A DNA stretch of 15,600 nucleotides, taken from the NCBI GenBank assembly GCA_023433185.1, contig JAEZEN010000557.1, positions 1 through 15,600 of the forward strand, written 5' to 3'. The position numbers were made by a program, and so were the translations under genes. Under the pieces are notes generated by a model, which was not told where the DNA came from, ran no database searches, and worked only from the letters and a program-made list of their open reading frames with translations. How positions within the stretch are numbered: position 1 is the stretch's first letter; each line of letters begins with the position of its first letter. Shown here piece by piece: positions 13,792 through 15,600 of the stretch. The stretch is from Pseudomonadota bacterium. Lineage in GTDB: Bacteria > Pseudomonadota > Alphaproteobacteria > Rhizobiales > Kaistiaceae.

Positions 13792-13800
13792 GCCCTCGCC

Positions 13801-14676
13801 ATGCGCCTCCGCATCCTTCACCAGACCGCCTACAGCTACGCGACGCCCGCCAGCCGGGCGATCCAGATCCTCCGCCTCACGCCGCGCGGCCACGATGGCC
13901 AGTTCGTCGTCCACTGGCGGATCGACGTCGACCGCGACTGCCGCCTCCAGTCGTCGACCGATCCCTTCGGCAACCGCGTGCATTCGTTCACCGTCGAAGG
14001 ACCGCTCGACGGCCTCGTGATCACCGCCGAGGGCGATGTCGAGACGCAGGACATGACCGGCATCGTCCGCGACCAGATCGAGCGCCTTCCGGCCGGCATC
14101 TTCCTCCGCGACACACCGCTCACCACCGGCGACGCCGCTATCCACGCCCTCGCTAACGACGTGGCGGCCGGCACCGGCCCCAACCCGCTGGATTTCTTTC
14201 ACGCCCTCATGCTCGCCATCCGCGAGCGGATGCGCTTCGACGTGAACGCCACGGACAGCGGAACCAGCGCCGTTGAGGCCTTCGCGCACGGCCACGGCGT
14301 CTGCCAGGACTTCGCCCACGTCTTCATCGCGGCCGCGCGCCATCTCGGCCACCCGGCACGCTATGTCGGCGGCTACCTGTTCCAGCCGGCCCTGCAACAG
14401 CAGCAATCGCAGACGGCGGGCGGCCAGCGGCAGTCGCTGCAGCCGGCGAACGCGCAGGATGCCGGGCATGCCTGGGCCGAGGCCCTGGTGCCGGACCTCG
14501 GCTGGGTCGGCTTCGATCCCGCCAACGGCGTATCGCCGACCGACGCCTATGTGCGGGTCGCGGTGGGGCTCGACTATCTGGGCGCCGCCCCGGTGCGCGG
14601 CACGCGCTATGGCGGCAGCGGCGAAGAGCTTTCGGTCAAGGTCGTGGTGCAGGATGCCTCGCGCAGGGAGCGGTGA
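13801..14676 (+). CDS. Transglutaminase-like cysteine peptidase of the Anbu cluster
   Basis: A 291-residue protein. Residues 1-80 form the bacterial transglutaminase N-terminal beta domain (MRLRILHQTAYSYATPA, then LRLTPRGHDGQ). The papain-like core carries Cys168 in GHGVCQDFAHVFIAAARHLG, His223 in AGHAWAEALVP and Asp239 in GWVGFDPANG, a complete triad. Such enzymes cleave or transfer amide bonds; in this context they are predicted to act on the product of the ATP-grasp. Oddly, residues 196-219 between the Cys and the His are a glutamine-rich stretch (11 Gln) where relatives have a short loop. No signal peptide is seen, so it should be cytosolic. It starts nine bases after the alpha-E gene without a ribosome site, suggesting translational coupling. 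Confidence 0.92.
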   Translation: MRLRILHQTAYSYATPASRAIQILRLTPRGHDGQFVVHWRIDVDRDCRLQSSTDPFGNRVHSFTVEGPLDGLVITAEGDVETQDMTGIVRDQIERLPAGIFLRDTPLTTGDAAIHALANDVAAGTGPNPLDFFHALMLAIRERMRFDVNATDSGTSAVEAFAHGHGVCQDFAHVFIAAARHLGHPARYVGGYLFQPALQQQQSQTAGGQRQSLQPANAQDAGHAWAEALVPDLGWVGFDPANGVSPTDAYVRVAVGLDYLGAAPVRGTRYGGSGEELSVKVVVQDASRRER

Positions 14677-14727
14677 ACCGCGGGGGGTGACTTTTTTGCC
14701 ATTGCCAGCGTCGCCGGTTGGACCGAA

Positions 14728-14744
14728 ATTCCGGCCGCCGGAAT
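14728..14744. promoter_or_regulatory. Inverted repeat before the Anbu gene
   Basis: ATTCCGG-CCG-CCGGAAT is a perfect 7-bp inverted repeat with a 3-base spacer, ending 18 bases before the Anbu ATG. With a two-base bulge the stem can extend by three more pairs (CCG at 14723, CGG at 14745). It could be an operator or a hairpin limiting Anbu translation relative to the upstream genes. Confidence 0.4.
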
Positions 14745-14762
14745 CGGGATGACGGAACGGAC

Positions 14763-15521
14763 ATGACCTATTGCGTCGGCATACTCGTCCGAGAGGGCCT
14801 GGTGATGATCGGCGACACCCGCACCAATGCCGGGGTCGACAACATCGCGACCTTCCGGAAGCTCCATCTGTTCGAGACGCCGGGGGAGCGGGCGATCGGC
14901 TTCGCCTCGGCGGGCAACCTGTCCGTCGCCCAGTCCGTGTTGTCGATGGTGACGGAGGGCTTCCGCAATCCCGAAACGGGGGAAACGGAGCGTCTGCTCG
15001 CGGTCGACACGATGTTCGCGGCGGCCCAGCTCGTCGGCCGGGCGGTCCGCGAGGTGCACCGCATCGGCAACCTGTCGAAGGAGCAGAGCCAGTCCGGCGC
15101 CTTCGACGTGACGATCCTGCTCGGCGGGCAGCTCCGCGGCGGCCGGCTCCGCCTCTTCATGGTCTACAGCGCCGGCAACTTCATCGAGGCGACACAGGAC
15201 ACGCCCTACCTTCAGATCGGCGAGCACAAGTACGGCAAACCGATCCTCGACCGTTCGATCAGCGCCGAGACCAACCTCGCCGACGCTCTCAAGCTCGGCC
15301 TGATCTCGATGGATTCGACGATCCGCTCCAATCTCTCGGTCGGTCTGCCGATCGACATCCTCACCATCCGGCGCGACACCTACGAGGCCGACATGGTCTA
15401 CCGGATCGACGACAGCGAACCCTATTTCCACGACCTTCGCGAGAAATGGTCGTCGGCCCTTCGCGCCGCCCACCAGGCGATCCCCGCCCCGCCCTACCCG
15501 CCCCGACACCCGTCCGAGTGA
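14763..15521 (+). CDS. Anbu: bacterial proteasome-like N-terminal threonine protease
   Basis: A 252-residue Ntn-hydrolase of the Anbu family (ancestral beta subunit), related to the proteasome beta subunit and HslV. Family structures show self-assembly into open, helical or ring-like oligomers. Starting at the ATG at 14763 gives MTYCVGILV, so Thr2 becomes the N-terminal nucleophile once Met is removed; no propeptide is needed. Asp18 (IGDTRTNAG) and Lys33 (TFRKLHLF) are placed as the catalytic Asp17 and Lys33 of the proteasome, within one residue. Further blocks are GFASAGNLSVAQSV (about 46-59), FDVTILLGGQ (about 115-124), MVYSAGNFIEATQDTPY (about 134-150) and GLPIDILTIRRD (about 195-206). The tail is Pro-rich. 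An in-frame start at 14718 would bury the Thr and is rejected. It closes the ATP-grasp/alpha-E/transglutaminase set. Substrates and any unfoldase partner are unknown. Confidence 0.95.
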   Translation: MTYCVGILVREGLVMIGDTRTNAGVDNIATFRKLHLFETPGERAIGFASAGNLSVAQSVLSMVTEGFRNPETGETERLLAVDTMFAAAQLVGRAVREVHRIGNLSKEQSQSGAFDVTILLGGQLRGGRLRLFMVYSAGNFIEATQDTPYLQIGEHKYGKPILDRSISAETNLADALKLGLISMDSTIRSNLSVGLPIDILTIRRDTYEADMVYRIDDSEPYFHDLREKWSSALRAAHQAIPAPPYPPRHPSE

Positions 15522-15572
15522 CCGATCGCCCGGTCGCGATGCGCGGTGGATTGGATGCCGCGCCGCGATCGG
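15522..15572 (+). terminator. Nested hairpin after the Anbu gene
   Basis: Outer arms CCGATCGC (15522-15529) and GCGATCGG (15565-15572) pair perfectly, and inside them GCGCGG (15541-15546) pairs with CCGCGC (15558-15563). The structure begins directly after the stop codon. It lacks a T run, so it may act as a Rho-linked or 3'-end protecting hairpin. From 15573 to the window end I see no gene. Confidence 0.4.
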
Positions 15573-15600
15573 ATAAGGAAGCCCACCACAACATCCCTCG

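Noticed and set aside
14386..14457. CAG/CAA-rich segment considered as a separate microsatellite or frameshift
   Set aside because: The reading frame is kept on both sides with intact catalytic motifs, and the repeats are imperfect; it is a coding insertion.
11352..14469. Two long minus-strand open frames (505 and 572 codons) opposite the Anbu cluster
   Set aside because: They are antisense to three genes with intact family signatures; their translations are rich in Val, Glu and Arg without motifs.
14670..14697. GCGG-TGAA-CCGC hairpin and six T after the transglutaminase gene, considered as an intrinsic terminator
   Set aside because: The stem is only four pairs and ten bases separate it from the T run, so it does not form a normal terminator; the Anbu gene downstream is expected to be in the same unit.

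Overview
The window is very GC-rich chromosomal DNA of an alphaproteobacterium. I infer this from near-exclusive G/C third codon positions and from the gene families present. The neighbourhood cinA-like / sfsA / map / radC and a four-gene Anbu proteasome cluster both fit Hyphomicrobiales (Rhizobiales) or a nearby order; I cannot name the genus. Sixteen protein genes are supported. I see no tRNA, rRNA, CRISPR array, insertion sequence or phage gene. The longest stretch without a gene is about 250 bases (8216-8467).

Layout. (a) 1-331: the 3' end of an NlpC/P60 cell-wall peptidase, overlapping tail-to-tail with the next unit. (b) 3830 down to 320, minus strand: a likely five-gene operon of cinA-like protein, alpha/beta hydrolase, xanthine phosphoribosyltransferase (gpt), an unrecognised small acidic protein coupled to gpt, and an MgtC/SapB membrane protein. 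(c) 3964-7683, plus strand: hemN, behind a perfect Crp/Fnr-type palindrome, then sfsA, map and radC, with map and radC sharing an ATGA overlap. A strong hairpin separates radC from (d), a periplasmic cupin protein on the minus strand (7730-8215). (e) 8468-9619: a YcaQ/AlkX-type DNA glycosylase, divergent from the cupin gene. (f) 9810-10655: a small RTX (hemolysin-type calcium-binding) protein with its own leader, closed by an 11-bp hairpin. (g) 10782-11297: an unrecognised exported protein. (h) 11385-15521: circularly permuted ATP-grasp, alpha-E protein, transglutaminase-like cysteine peptidase and Anbu proteasome-like protease, followed by a nested hairpin at the right edge.

The most interesting system is (h). 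The four families are known to travel together in proteobacteria and have been predicted to make and process a peptide or modified protein, but no substrate or physiological role is established to my knowledge. The ATP-grasp would form an amide or peptide-like bond, the transglutaminase fold would cleave or transfer one, the alpha-E protein would be a scaffold or partner, and the self-assembling Anbu protease would degrade the product or its targets. Local features worth noting are a glutamine-rich insertion between the catalytic Cys and His of the transglutaminase, an exact 24-base in-frame duplication inside the alpha-E gene, and an inverted repeat just before the Anbu start.

The second point of interest is regulation of hemN, the oxygen-independent haem enzyme. 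A 16-bp perfect palindrome lies exactly where a class II Fnr/FixK activator would sit relative to an extended -10 element.
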